A DNA stretch of 64,000 nt from UBA6109 sp035366835 (GTDB taxonomy: Bacteria > Desulfobacterota > Syntrophia > Syntrophales > UBA6109), in the NCBI GenBank assembly GCA_035366835.1, contig DAOSIS010000005.1, positions 71,895-135,894 on the forward strand. Reading direction: 5' to 3'. Below the pieces are notes generated by a model that had not been told where the DNA came from, did no database searches, and saw only the letters and a list, made by a program, of their open reading frames with translations. Within the stretch, counting starts at the first letter, position 1; each line of letters starts with the position of its first letter. A program made the translations under genes and the position numbers. This document shows positions 55,548 to 63,945 of this stretch, one piece after another.

Positions 55548-56042
55548 ATGTCAAGAACTTCGCGAATATTCCTGGTTTTGGCGACGGGGCTGCTCTTCGC
55601 CGTGGGGGGCTGCGGCGGCTTCGGGATGCAGCAATCGTCCGGTGCGGATCGGGACGTCGACCGTTCCTTCGAGCGTTACGAGTTCCGCCCGGATATGAAC
55701 TACTATTCCAGCGGCTCCGATGCCTATCCCAATGCGCTGCTGGGCCTCAAGAAGGACTACACCCTGGAGTCCGATCTCTGGAAGAAGGTCGAGAACGCCG
55801 AGACGCTCAAGGAGATGGTGTCCGGGATGCAGAAGAAGACCCGCGAGATGATGCTCACCCTCCATGGCTTCCGCATCACGGACAACGAAGGCAGGGAGGT
55901 CGGAATCTGGTATTCCATCCTCGATGCCATGCCGCGGTTTGTCATGAAGGGGGAAAAACGCATCCTGATCTACACGCCGGACATTGACACGTACCTGCGC
56001 TACGAGGAGGACAACGACAGAAGACGACTGAGGCCGTTCTAG
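55548..56042 (+). CDS. lipoprotein of unknown function
   Basis: 164 residues. A signal sequence with lipobox AVGGC (acylated Cys near residue 20) is followed by a soluble domain rich in charged and aromatic residues (FRPDMNYYSSGSDAYPNALL, MLTLHGFRITDNEGREVGIW). GGAG lies six bases before the ATG at 55548, which decides against the ATG at 55542. I do not recognise the family. Confidence 0.8.
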   Translation: MSRTSRIFLVLATGLLFAVGGCGGFGMQQSSGADRDVDRSFERYEFRPDMNYYSSGSDAYPNALLGLKKDYTLESDLWKKVENAETLKEMVSGMQKKTREMMLTLHGFRITDNEGREVGIWYSILDAMPRFVMKGEKRILIYTPDIDTYLRYEEDNDRRRLRPF

Positions 56043-56130
56043 GGCAAGGCAAACGGACCGTCAGGTCCCTGCCCGCGCGCGATCGATCCGGCGGGCAACC
56101 CGTCTGCCCTGCAGGGGAATATTGCCGGCG

Positions 56131-57048
56131 CTACCCCTTGAGCCTTTCATTGAACTCCTGGGGGCTGAACCGGTATTCCTGGGTCCCGTAACACTCCACC
56201 GCAAAGGAAGCGCATACGCTGCCCAGCCGGGCACAGGTCTCGATGTCCATCCCCCGGGTCAGCCCGCTGATGAGCCCGCCCCGGTAGGAATCACCGGCGC
56301 CTGTGGGATCCTCCACGCTCCTCGGACGAACGGCGGGGATGCTCACATCGCAGCCGTCCGTCAAGACGCGCGACCCCTGGTCTCCAAGGGTGACGATGAT
56401 TGTCCCGGCCCGTTTCAGCAGGTCTTTCCTGCCGAGCCGGGTCTTGTTCATGATCAAGTCCAGTTCGTAGTCGTTGGATATGAGAATGCGGCACCCGTCG
56501 ATGGCGTCTGCCAGGTCTTTCGCCTCCAGCATGGGCAGCGACTGTCCCGGGTCGAAGATATAGTCGATGCCCCTGGCCTTGCATTCACGGGGATAGTTCA
56601 CCATGTCTTCCAGATTGCCGGGAGAAATGATGAGCATTGTGTTGGGGGGATCGAGCCTGTCGAAATCCAGGGAGGAAGAGTATTTCATGGCGCCGGGATT
56701 GAAACCGGTGATCTGGTTGTCCGCCATGTCCGTCGTGATGTAGGCGCTGGCAGTGAACTCTTCTTCAATCGTCTTGATGTGTTCCGTGGAAATGCCGTTC
56801 TTCTCCAGCCAGGAGAAGTATTTGTGATAGTCCTGGCCGACGGACGCGGAGACGATCGGCTTTTCCCCCATCAAGTTCAGCGCGTAGGCGATGTTGCCTG
56901 CCGTTCCGCCGCATCTTTCCTTCATGCCGTTTACCTGGAAACAGACGTTCAGGATATGGATCTTGTCGGGAAGGATGTGGTCCGAGAAGTGCCCGGGAAA
57001 ATCCATGATCCTGTCATAGGCCAATGACCCGGTAACAACGATGTCCAT
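56131..57048 (-). CDS. PfkB-family sugar or nucleoside kinase
   Basis: 305 residues of the ribokinase/adenosine-kinase family. GGTAGNIAYAL is the first PfkB signature and VEDPTGAGDSYRGGLISGL the second, with the catalytic aspartate in GAGDS. The opening DIVVTGSLAYDRIMDFPG resembles adenosine-kinase-like members. Substrate unknown. It follows the hypothetical gene at 57060 by 11 bases. Confidence 0.92.
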   Translation of the reverse strand: MDIVVTGSLAYDRIMDFPGHFSDHILPDKIHILNVCFQVNGMKERCGGTAGNIAYALNLMGEKPIVSASVGQDYHKYFSWLEKNGISTEHIKTIEEEFTASAYITTDMADNQITGFNPGAMKYSSSLDFDRLDPPNTMLIISPGNLEDMVNYPRECKARGIDYIFDPGQSLPMLEAKDLADAIDGCRILISNDYELDLIMNKTRLGRKDLLKRAGTIIVTLGDQGSRVLTDGCDVSIPAVRPRSVEDPTGAGDSYRGGLISGLTRGMDIETCARLGSVCASFAVECYGTQEYRFSPQEFNERLKG

Positions 57049-57059
57049 AGGCTCAGCCC

Positions 57060-57401
57060 TCAAATCAACTCGAAATCGCCGTCCCGGAAGCAGCGCAGCC
57101 ATTCGCGTATGTCGGGTTCCGTCGAGGCCAGCGAAGACATTGCCGCATCGTCGGTCATGCGGTCATGGGTGACGATGCAGACGGGCCAGCCGGGAAAGCC
57201 CGGCGAGACGCTGCAGTTGTCGTTTATCCGATAGGCAAAGAACTGCTTCTCGCTGCAGGAGACGCTGTACCGTCCGCCGCGGTGCCTGATCCTGATCGTC
57301 TGGTTGAGCCAGCCCTTGCTGACGAAAACGCCGACGAATTCCTGCAGGACATCGATCGGCTGCTGTCCGGGAGGGTTTTGCGATGGATGGCCGCTTTTCA
57401 T
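57060..57401 (-). CDS. hypothetical protein
   Basis: 113 residues, soluble, with no family I recognise. The core reads GWLNQTIRIRHRGGRYSVSC and ends with EWLRCFRDGDFELI. Support comes from its placement 11 bases before the kinase gene on the same strand, and its absence of overlapping genes. ATG at 57401. Confidence 0.6.
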   Translation of the reverse strand: MKSGHPSQNPPGQQPIDVLQEFVGVFVSKGWLNQTIRIRHRGGRYSVSCSEKQFFAYRINDNCSVSPGFPGWPVCIVTHDRMTDDAAMSSLASTEPDIREWLRCFRDGDFELI

Positions 57402-58183
57402 GATTCCAGCCTATAACGTCGGAAAATTACAACGCATTGCATGGACCGAGCAAATGACGAGACGTGGATTTCTTAGACTTGCCGCCTGTTGAATGTCAAG
57501 GGATATTTGGAGACATTCGTTTCCGCCCTGCAGGAGACGGACCCCTTTCTCCGCTGCCGGCGGGATGATCCCCGGTGAGGAGAGGATGTGATCAAGGCCA
57601 TCATCGACCCGCGGCTGCAGGGAACCGCATCGCTGCGGGACTCAAATGAACGAAGCGAGGGGCAAAAGGATCAGGAGGATTCCGAAAAAGCGAGAACCGC
57701 TTGTGCCGTCTCGTCTTTTAACTGGAGTCTCATCATTGGACAACGCGGCCCATGGGGGTGATCATCCTCACCGTTACCCTGCGACCATTCTTGCGTGCAG
57801 ACCCAGTAGAATCGACTCAGTACGCGCACAGCAGTGTCTCGCCTGTTCATCCCTCCTCGAAGCCGCCAAATGCAACGGGAGCCGCACGGCCCTTTTTCGT
57901 AAGCTATAGTCAGCTCACATGAATGGTCGGTCGCGAGCGGCGAACAGCCGTCCAAAAGCGTCGGGATTCTCTTTTATCTTTCCTCCCAGTCACATGAACT
58001 GTGGCTTTCCTTCACATTCCCACGAAACAACGCGATAAAGGCATTGCAGATTCCCGTTAAATGTAGGCTAAGGCCGCTCCGCATCAATGTCAAGCGAATG
58101 CACGGACAATGTCAAAATATTTCTTGCCTTACGCAAGGGCTTTCCTTATATTTCCCGTCCTGAAGGGAACGAAGGGAAACCAG
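57402..58183. other. long stretch without a convincing gene; base composition drops
   Basis: Short frames only. One starts like a twin-arginine leader (MTRRGFLRLAAC at about 57453) but stops at once, and another nearby reads ETFVSALQETDPFL, so remnants of decayed genes are likely. G+C falls visibly from here rightward. Confidence 0.45.
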
Positions 58184-58528
58184 ATGCCCGTCCACAGAAG
58201 ACAGATCGCGCAAGTTATTCTGCTTCTTACGGCCGTCATATTCTGCATGACGCCGATCGTTTCCTATTATCAGCCATCCCACAAACTTCACGTACAGAAG
58301 GATTTCAGGCTAGAGGCGGCAACCTCGGAAGACGGGCTCGATGCCTCCGTGCAACCGGTTTACAAAATCAAGCCCCTCTCCTCCGAACTCTTTACCCTTA
58401 GCGGCATCCGCCTGGATATCAAACGGGCACTTTCCGGCGCATACGCCACGGAAACGGTTTTTCTCCCTCACGAGATCGTTCGCACTGCCCATTACTTCAG
58501 GGCGCCACCCTCGTCTCTCCTTTCCTGA
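58184..58528 (+). CDS. small membrane-anchored or secreted hypothetical protein
   Basis: 114 residues. A hydrophobic N-terminal segment (IAQVILLLTAVIFCMTPIV) suggests an anchor or signal; the rest (YKIKPLSSELFTLSGIRLDI) is soluble. AGGGAAACCAG precedes the ATG at 58184. Family unknown. Confidence 0.5.
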   Translation: MPVHRRQIAQVILLLTAVIFCMTPIVSYYQPSHKLHVQKDFRLEAATSEDGLDASVQPVYKIKPLSSELFTLSGIRLDIKRALSGAYATETVFLPHEIVRTAHYFRAPPSSLLS

Positions 58529-58649
58529 CGCAGTTCATCTCAGCCTGATCTAGAGAAGTGCCGGCTCAACGGTAGCTTCTGAGTTGCCATTTCTCGCTGG
58601 TTTTCGTCGAGGAATCTCTGACCCCCGGCGAAAGGGAAGGAGCCTATTA

Positions 58650-59012
58650 ATGAACAGACGTTTCAAATGGATGGTCGTTTATCTTGTGTTTTCTCTGGTT
58701 GCTTTATCATTGAACGGCTGCAGCGATTACCCCTGGGAAGCCGGGATGACGCTGGTCTTGAAGATCGAAACTCCTAGCAATGACGCCACGGTTACTACGC
58801 CCACGGTGAAGGTAAGTGGTCGGTTGGTTGGATCTGAAAGCAAGGCAGCGACAGTAAAGATTAATAACATGGATGTGCCTGTTAAGGACGCGACGTTTTC
58901 CGCCGATGTTCCACTGACCGAGGGAAAGAATGTCATTAAAATTAGCGCCATGGGAAGTGGTACCAGCCAAGAGAGAGAGGTGAATGTCACCTATGTCCCG
59001 AGCAAGAAATAG
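58650..59012 (+). CDS. lipoprotein with Ig-like/glucodextranase-B-type domain
   Basis: 120 residues. Signal sequence and lipobox SLNGC, then a single beta-sandwich-like domain (TPSNDATVTTPTVKVSGRL, VPLTEGKNVIKISAMGSG, EREVNVTYVP) as found in bacterial Ig-like cell-surface modules. GGAAGGAG precedes the ATG at 58650. Likely surface-exposed; role unknown. Confidence 0.75.
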   Translation: MNRRFKWMVVYLVFSLVALSLNGCSDYPWEAGMTLVLKIETPSNDATVTTPTVKVSGRLVGSESKAATVKINNMDVPVKDATFSADVPLTEGKNVIKISAMGSGTSQEREVNVTYVPSKK

Positions 59013-59220
59013 AATGGCACTCGCGCGCGCCGTTGTTGAAGAAGGATGATACCCGGTGAAGGCGATTGCGGAGACGATGGGCGACCGAGCGCTCAGAACA
59101 GTCTCCGGAGGGGCAGGCGTTTCTTCCGCAGGGCCGCTGATGACGTCTAGCTGACAGGCAAAGCCACCTCCGCGGATATCCTCACCGAAAACAGGCGCAA
59201 GCTTGCGCCGCTGCAGTCAT

Positions 59221-59265
59221 GCGCGCCGGCAGGCCCGGCCTCTACCAGGCCGTACGCCCGCCGGC
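59221..59265. terminator. large GC-rich hairpin
   Basis: GCGCCGGC at the left pairs with GCCGGCGC at the right, with an inner CCGGCCT/AGGCCG pairing. It lies in the otherwise gene-free 59013-59361 gap, downstream of the lipoprotein on one side and the flavoprotein on the other, and could serve both. Confidence 0.45.
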
Positions 59266-59361
59266 GCGCTTTCCATTTCCCCTGACTCGGCAACTCAACA
59301 ACTCTCTTGGTAGGGTGTATGGCGGGAAGCTGTCGTCAGTGGTGCAGGGGTGAGGACGATG

Positions 59362-59943
59362 TCAATCGTGCTCCTTAACCTCCGCTGCCAGTTTCTTGCC
59401 GAGATCGAAAGCCTCTTTCATGACCTTTTTATTGGATCGGATTTCACCGGCATCGGTAGCGCTCCCATAGACCATCCCGACGATAGGGACTTCCTTGTAG
59501 GCATAGGAATCTTGAAAAGTCCTCAAGGCGTTTACGCAGCCGGAATCGAAGGGGTCTTCCCCGCCGTACGCCATGGCAATGGCGATCTTCTTGCCTTTGT
59601 ACGGATCCTTGCGATACGCCGGCAGCGCATAACATCGTTCCATAAAGATCTTGATCTGCGCTGACATCGTAAAGTTATAGACAGGACTCGCAAGAACCCA
59701 AGCATCCGCTTCGAGAAGCTTCCCATAGATCTCCTGCATGCTGTCCTGGATGGAGCAGCCCGTGCTGCCCTTTTTCTTGCAGTGCATGCATGCCCTGCAG
59801 GGAGCAATATTCTTGCCGTGCAGAAAAACCATCTCGACTTTCGCCTTTTCAGATTTTGCACCCTTGGCGATCTGATCCGCCAGAACGGCGCTGTTGCCTC
59901 TTCTTCTCGGGCTTCCCAAAAGGACCAGGACTTTTTTTGCCAT
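59362..59943 (-). CDS. flavodoxin-like iron-sulfur flavoprotein (NADPH-dependent FMN reductase family)
   Basis: 193 residues. FMN-binding LVLLGSPRRRGNSAVLAD opens the protein; CRACMHCKKKGSTGC is the compact cysteine motif that holds a 4Fe-4S cluster in iron-sulfur flavoproteins; ASPVYNFTMSAQIKIFMER is the family's dimer segment. An electron-transfer or detoxifying role is likely. AGGAG lies eight bases before the ATG at 59943. It follows the C_GCAxxG_C_C gene. Confidence 0.9.
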   Translation of the reverse strand: MAKKVLVLLGSPRRRGNSAVLADQIAKGAKSEKAKVEMVFLHGKNIAPCRACMHCKKKGSTGCSIQDSMQEIYGKLLEADAWVLASPVYNFTMSAQIKIFMERCYALPAYRKDPYKGKKIAIAMAYGGEDPFDSGCVNALRTFQDSYAYKEVPIVGMVYGSATDAGEIRSNKKVMKEAFDLGKKLAAEVKEHD

Positions 59944-59985
59944 GAAATTCACTCCTGACTTACCACCTTCTCCGCAATCTTGTTT

Positions 59986-60489
59986 TTAGTCCCCTTCTTT
60001 GATATCGAGGATGATTTCAGCCGCGATCTTAGCCGCAACGCCGCACACCTCGGGGCATCCATTCCGAGCATGACCGCCCATATTGTGGAAGGCCTCGGAC
60101 TCTTCCGGAATGAAGAGCCGGTAAGTCCGCCCGTATCGGATCTTATGAATCTCGGCGCAGATCGTGTGGCCGATCTGCTCCTTGAATCGATCATAGACTT
60201 TCGTGGCGACAGCGATGCATTTGCGATACTGGTCTATATCTTCGAGCCTCTCCCTGCCAATCAGCGACCCGATTGTCATAATGGCACCTGTAAGAGCACC
60301 GCAAGTTTCCCCGTGCCTGGCCACGCCGCCAGCCAAAGCACTCCCCGCTTTGAAAACTTCTTTGTTTCCCACATTCAATTTTTCCTGCAAAGCTGCAAGA
60401 ACGGACTGTGTTCACCCTCGATAGATCATGTCATTTTGAAGGGCCAGCTCAAAGACCTCATCAAGAAGTTCCCTCCTGCTCTTCATCAT
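59986..60489 (-). CDS. C_GCAxxG_C_C-family redox protein, probable selenoprotein
   Basis: 167 codons if UGA at 60414-60412 is read as selenocysteine (residue 26). The sequence MKSRRELLDEVFELAL runs in the same frame through YRG-U-TQSVLAAL into VFKAGSALAGG and ETCGALTGAIM, and ends NGCPEVCGVAAKIAA. In this family the position carries a cysteine (GGCAQSVL-type). Frame, similarity and start signals continue on both sides of the UGA, and an 8-bp hairpin follows it. A version starting after the stop (TTG at 60390) would lack the conserved N-terminus. The ATG at 60489 overlaps the stop of a small upstream frame. Confidence 0.8.
60382..60401 (-). promoter_or_regulatory. candidate bacterial SECIS hairpin
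   Basis: On the minus strand TTCTTGCA-GCTT-TGCAGGAA: eight pairs (one T-G) closing a GCTT loop, starting 10 bases after the UGA, so the loop is 19-22 bases downstream. Bacterial SECIS loops usually lie about 16-37 bases after UGA and have G within the first loop positions; both hold here. Confidence 0.65.
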
Positions 60490-60620
60490 CGTTCCCCATC
60501 CTCCTTGTGCTGTCGTTCAGTTCTTGGTGCTGTGACCTTTTTCTGTATTCGGCGCTTTGCCTCCAGCCAAACCTCTGCATACTTTAAAACGTTGTCACGT
60601 TTTGCATGATCGGTCAACAT
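60486..60620 (-). CDS. small 44-residue protein coupled to the selenoprotein gene
   Basis: Frame MLTDHAKRDNVLKYAEVW, then LEAKRRIQKKV, highly charged and helical. Its TGA overlaps the ATG of the next gene, the usual form of translational coupling. No clear ribosome-binding site is seen before the ATG at 60620, so support comes from the overlap and composition only. Confidence 0.45.
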   Translation of the reverse strand: MLTDHAKRDNVLKYAEVWLEAKRRIQKKVTAPRTERQHKEDGER

Positions 60621-60711
60621 TGCAGTTCATTTACGGAACTGCCCTGCCCGTTAACGAACGCCGTGCAGGATGAATGCTTGATACCGCGCACATCCCGATC
60701 GATTCTCCGCA

Positions 60712-60921
60712 CTAGGCGATACGTTGTATTGACATCTCATTCTTCAGCGTTTCGCGGTTGAACTGCGGCGTGAAACGGCTGTAGGGGCTGGAGCGGACGT
60801 CGCACAGGGCAGTGATGACGTGCCTCTTGCGCAGTTCCACAAAATATTCGGATGGGTGGACCGAATGGCCAATGGTAAAAAGTTCAGGCAGCCCCTCCTT
60901 ACGAAGCGGGAGATTTTCCAT
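60712..60921 (-). pseudogene. truncated DUF488 protein
   Basis: About 69 residues. LFTIGHSVHPSEYFVEL and CDVRSSPYSRFTPQFNRETL are the N-terminal hallmarks of DUF488 proteins (normally about 150 or more residues), but the frame stops shortly after. The conserved C-terminal half is missing, so this is a remnant. Confidence 0.65.
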
Positions 60922-60924
60922 CGA

Positions 60925-61046
60925 TACCGGAATAGGTGGTCGATAACTGTATTTTGCTGAATGTTGAATTCCTTTGCCAGATCTCGATGGTGCAGCCCTG
61001 ATTGAAACGCTCGCCGATGACGAGGCAGTGGTGCTTGCCGCTTGCT
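60925..61046 (-). pseudogene. remnant of a RecQ-type C-terminal HTH_40 domain
   Basis: After the recQ stop the same frame continues as FQSGLHHRDLAKEFNIQQNT then VIDHLFRYR, which looks like the helix-turn-helix (HTH_40) found at the end of long RecQ proteins. The join between the stop and this part is scrambled, so a stop or frame change has cut off the domain. Confidence 0.45.
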
Positions 61047-62930
61047 TCATGAGGATCGGGATCGATGGGGGGGTGCCATTGCTACCGGGATCGGGTTCCC
61101 GCGTTCAGAGATTGGGTGGGTTTGCCGATGCACTTGGATAATTTCCAAAAAGGCGTCGGCGTATTTCTCCATTTTTCTCTGGCCGACTCCGTGGATTGCC
61201 AGAAGCTCCTCCCTGCTGTGGGGCCGAACGCAGGCCATCTCCCGCAGGGTCCGATCATGGAAGATGGCATAAGGCGGCAGGTTTGCCTCATTGGCGAGCG
61301 CCTTACGTTTTTTCCGAAGCGCCTCGAACAACTCTGAGTCAAAGGCTGCCATTTCGTCCGTCTGCGCCCCTTGAGCAGTGCTCGGTTTCTTGCCCTGTTC
61401 CTTTCGGGGCTCATCTAGCCTGCCGAGAAAAGGTTCCTTCCCTCGCAGGATATCCCAGGCCTTTGGGGTCAGTTTGAGCGATCCATGTTCATACCGATAA
61501 AGCAATAGGCCCTTCTGAATCAACTGCCGTGAGAGGTGGCGCCACTGATTTGTGGTGTAATCTTTGCCAATGCCGTAGGTGGAGAGCACCTCGTGACCGA
61601 ATTTGAGAACCTTCTGAGCTGCTGAACCCCGCAGGACATCGATAATATGGGCTGCACCGAACATCTCGCCCGTACGTTTAACGCAGGAAAGAAACATCTG
61701 GGTTGGGATGGTCAGATCGACAAGGGATTTTCCTTCGTTCCCATCGCGGCAGTTGTCGCACATGCCGCACCGCTCAGCTACTTCTGTCTCACCGAAATAG
61801 TGTAACAGAGGGACGCGGCGGCAGAGGTCCGTCTCGGCAAATCCCAGAAGCTGGCTCAGGAGGATGTTGGCTACCCGCTGCTCCTCTTCTGTCTTTTGTG
61901 CGATGAAGTACCGGATCTTATGCAAATCCCCGTAACTGAAAAGCAGCAGACAGTGGGATTTAAGCCCGTCCCGACCCGCGCGGCCGATCTCTTGGTAGTA
62001 GTTCTCGATGCTTCCAGGTAAGTCGTAATGGATAACGAAGCGGACATTGGGCTTGTTTATGCCCATCCCGAAAGCGATGGTTGCCACGATGATCCGAACA
62101 TCATCGCGCCGGAAGAGCTCCTGGTTTTCTGTACGTTCCTCTTCCGTTAGTCCTGCATGGTATGGACGGACGGCATAACCACGCTGGTCGAGTGCAACGT
62201 GGATCTCTTCGGTCTGTCGCCGTGTGGCGCAGTAGATGATTCCCGATTCGTTGGAATACCATTCCAGGATGTCCAGAATCCGATCGAGGGGTTTCTCCTT
62301 CGGCACCACCTCCAGAAATAGGTTCGGCCGGTTGAAAGAGCCGACAAATACACTTTGGTTGTCGATCTTCAGGCATTGGCAAATGTCTTCACGAACACGA
62401 GGTGTCGCCGTTGCCGTCAGTGCCACGCAGCAGGCGTCGGGGAAGGCAGCGCGAACCTCCGCTAGTTGACGGTACTCGGGTCGAAAATCGTGCCCCCACT
62501 GGGAGATGCAGTGCGCCTCATCGACGGCAAGGCAATCCACCTTAAGATCTTTCAAGAGGGCCAGGGTACGTGGTGCCAGTAGGGCCTCCGGTGCCAGGTA
62601 GAGGAGCTTGATCTGACCCCCCCGGAGCTTCGCCACGTTTTCGCGGTACTCTGCCGCACTCAATGTACTGTTCAGAAAAAGGGCAGGGACGCCGTACTCT
62701 TTGAGCTGGTCTACCTGATCCTTCATCAGGGAGATGAGCGGGGACACAACGATCGTAAGTCCATCAAAGAGCATTCCTGGAATCTGATAACAGAGAGACT
62801 TCCCCCCTCCAGTGGGCATCACGACCAAGGCGTCCTTTTTCTGTAGAAGATGGACGATTATCCTTTCCTGAAGGGGCCAAAACTTTTCAAAACCAAAAAC
62901 GTCTTTGAGTATGGATTGCGCGCGATTCAT
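61047..62930 (-). CDS. recQ: ATP-dependent DNA helicase RecQ
   Basis: 627 residues. Walker A in VVMPTGGGKSLCYQIP, DEAH in LAVDEAHCISQWGHDFRPEY, motif VI in YYQEIGRAGRDG, the zinc-binding RQC region with CGMCDNC, and a C-terminal HRDC domain (LREMACVRPHSREELLAIHG). It unwinds DNA in repair. The last ~20 residues are not conserved and an HTH remnant lies beyond the stop. ATG at 62930 has a weak ribosome-binding site; a GTG at 62942 is possible. Lower G+C than the left part of the window. Confidence 0.95.
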   Translation of the reverse strand: MNRAQSILKDVFGFEKFWPLQERIIVHLLQKKDALVVMPTGGGKSLCYQIPGMLFDGLTIVVSPLISLMKDQVDQLKEYGVPALFLNSTLSAAEYRENVAKLRGGQIKLLYLAPEALLAPRTLALLKDLKVDCLAVDEAHCISQWGHDFRPEYRQLAEVRAAFPDACCVALTATATPRVREDICQCLKIDNQSVFVGSFNRPNLFLEVVPKEKPLDRILDILEWYSNESGIIYCATRRQTEEIHVALDQRGYAVRPYHAGLTEEERTENQELFRRDDVRIIVATIAFGMGINKPNVRFVIHYDLPGSIENYYQEIGRAGRDGLKSHCLLLFSYGDLHKIRYFIAQKTEEEQRVANILLSQLLGFAETDLCRRVPLLHYFGETEVAERCGMCDNCRDGNEGKSLVDLTIPTQMFLSCVKRTGEMFGAAHIIDVLRGSAAQKVLKFGHEVLSTYGIGKDYTTNQWRHLSRQLIQKGLLLYRYEHGSLKLTPKAWDILRGKEPFLGRLDEPRKEQGKKPSTAQGAQTDEMAAFDSELFEALRKKRKALANEANLPPYAIFHDRTLREMACVRPHSREELLAIHGVGQRKMEKYADAFLEIIQVHRQTHPISERGNPIPVAMAPPHRSRSS

Positions 62931-63086
62931 GCAGTCACGCACTGAAGATGCATAGTCAACGACCTCTCTCCCTAGCCCGTGTAGGGCCGCTTATTATGCC
63001 CCCGCAATTCGAACGGCCGAGGACGTTTCATTCTGTGCTCAGTTTACGATATCATCATACCCAACCGCACGTGACTTACATCAAAC

Positions 63087-63124
63087 AAAAACCCCGGCTC
63101 TTTTATAAGAATCGGGGCTTTTTT
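63087..63124 (+). terminator. rho-independent terminator
   Basis: CCCCG (63092-63096) pairs with CGGGG (63113-63117), with an inner TCTT/AAGA stem, followed by CTTTTTT. A run of A precedes it, so it can work on both strands. No intact gene ends here; it may be left from the neighbouring phage element. Otherwise 62943-63243 shows nothing. Confidence 0.7.
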
Positions 63125-63243
63125 AGACAGTCCATAATGTACGCCAGAATGCTATTCAGGATGAGAGAATTCACCGCCTCTATAAAACTGAGACGTACCT
63201 ATCATAATATCCATCTGAATTCCATTAGTTCGAGCATATTTGA

Positions 63244-63459
63244 TCTGCTTCTGTCAGTATAGATGTAGGCAAGGTTCGCGTCGGTCACCTGACGGCTGCC
63301 ATCACAAACACCGCGTTGATCGTCTTGGCGTCTAACTGGGGCGCCACGCAGCAGATGGGAAACGTGAAGACGAGGAACGCCGATGGTTTTACGATCACGT
63401 GGACAAAGACAGGATCTCCGACCGGCACGTTGACAGTCGCGTATTCTGCCGAAAGATGA
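63244..63459 (+). pseudogene. C-terminal fragment of a phage structural protein
   Basis: Open frame without a start: VGKVRVGHLTAAITNTALIV, then NADGFTITWTKTGSPTGTLT, ending VAYSAER. This glycine/threonine-rich ending is typical of siphophage tail-associated proteins. The N-terminus is missing, cut by a stop at 63241. Confidence 0.6.
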
Positions 63460-63473
63460 GGAGGATGATTTCG

Positions 63474-63884
63474 ATGTATCGAGTATGCCTGCTGAGAGCG
63501 ACAGGAAAATTGATCGCAATGCAGGAGGGCGGCAAGGTCGACAGGAGCCCGAGAGAAGAATTCAAAGATGAGGAAGAGTATCAAAAGCACCTTGCGGATT
63601 GCGATGCTATCGAAGCGAATCGGCTCGACACCATCAAACAGAACGCGCTCCGCTCCGGTTTCGCCGAGGATGAGATTGAAGCCAAGTGGATGACGGCAGA
63701 GGAATGGGCCGCAATCGAGGCGGCGAACCGCGATCCAAACGTGCCGATCAAAGCGAAGCTCACCGAGATAGACCTGAAGTCCATCCGCTCCCTTCGGGAC
63801 TGGGTTGCAGCACAGCCGGACGCTCCTCAATTCATAAAGGACTATGAAGCTGCTGCAGTCGCGGAGCGTGCAAAGCTGAAATAA
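63474..63884 (+). CDS. phage-type hypothetical protein
   Basis: 136 residues. MYRVCLLRATGKLIAMQEGG opens it and IRSLRDWVAAQPDAPQFIKD, then AAAVAERAKLK, closes it, an ending common in small tailed-phage genes next to tail proteins. AGGAGG lies eight to nine bases before the ATG at 63474 and overlaps the end of the preceding fragment. Function unknown. Confidence 0.6.
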   Translation: MYRVCLLRATGKLIAMQEGGKVDRSPREEFKDEEEYQKHLADCDAIEANRLDTIKQNALRSGFAEDEIEAKWMTAEEWAAIEAANRDPNVPIKAKLTEIDLKSIRSLRDWVAAQPDAPQFIKDYEAAAVAERAKLK

Positions 63885-63945
63885 TCCTGGGGCGGTTTGG
63901 GGGCGGAAAGCCTGTTAGAAAAACATTAATTAATTCAATAATAAT

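Noticed and set aside
59040..59160. Possible transposase remnant (VKAIAETMG-like frame)
   Set aside because: Only a few residues resemble IS-type sequences, no inverted repeats, and no second supporting segment.
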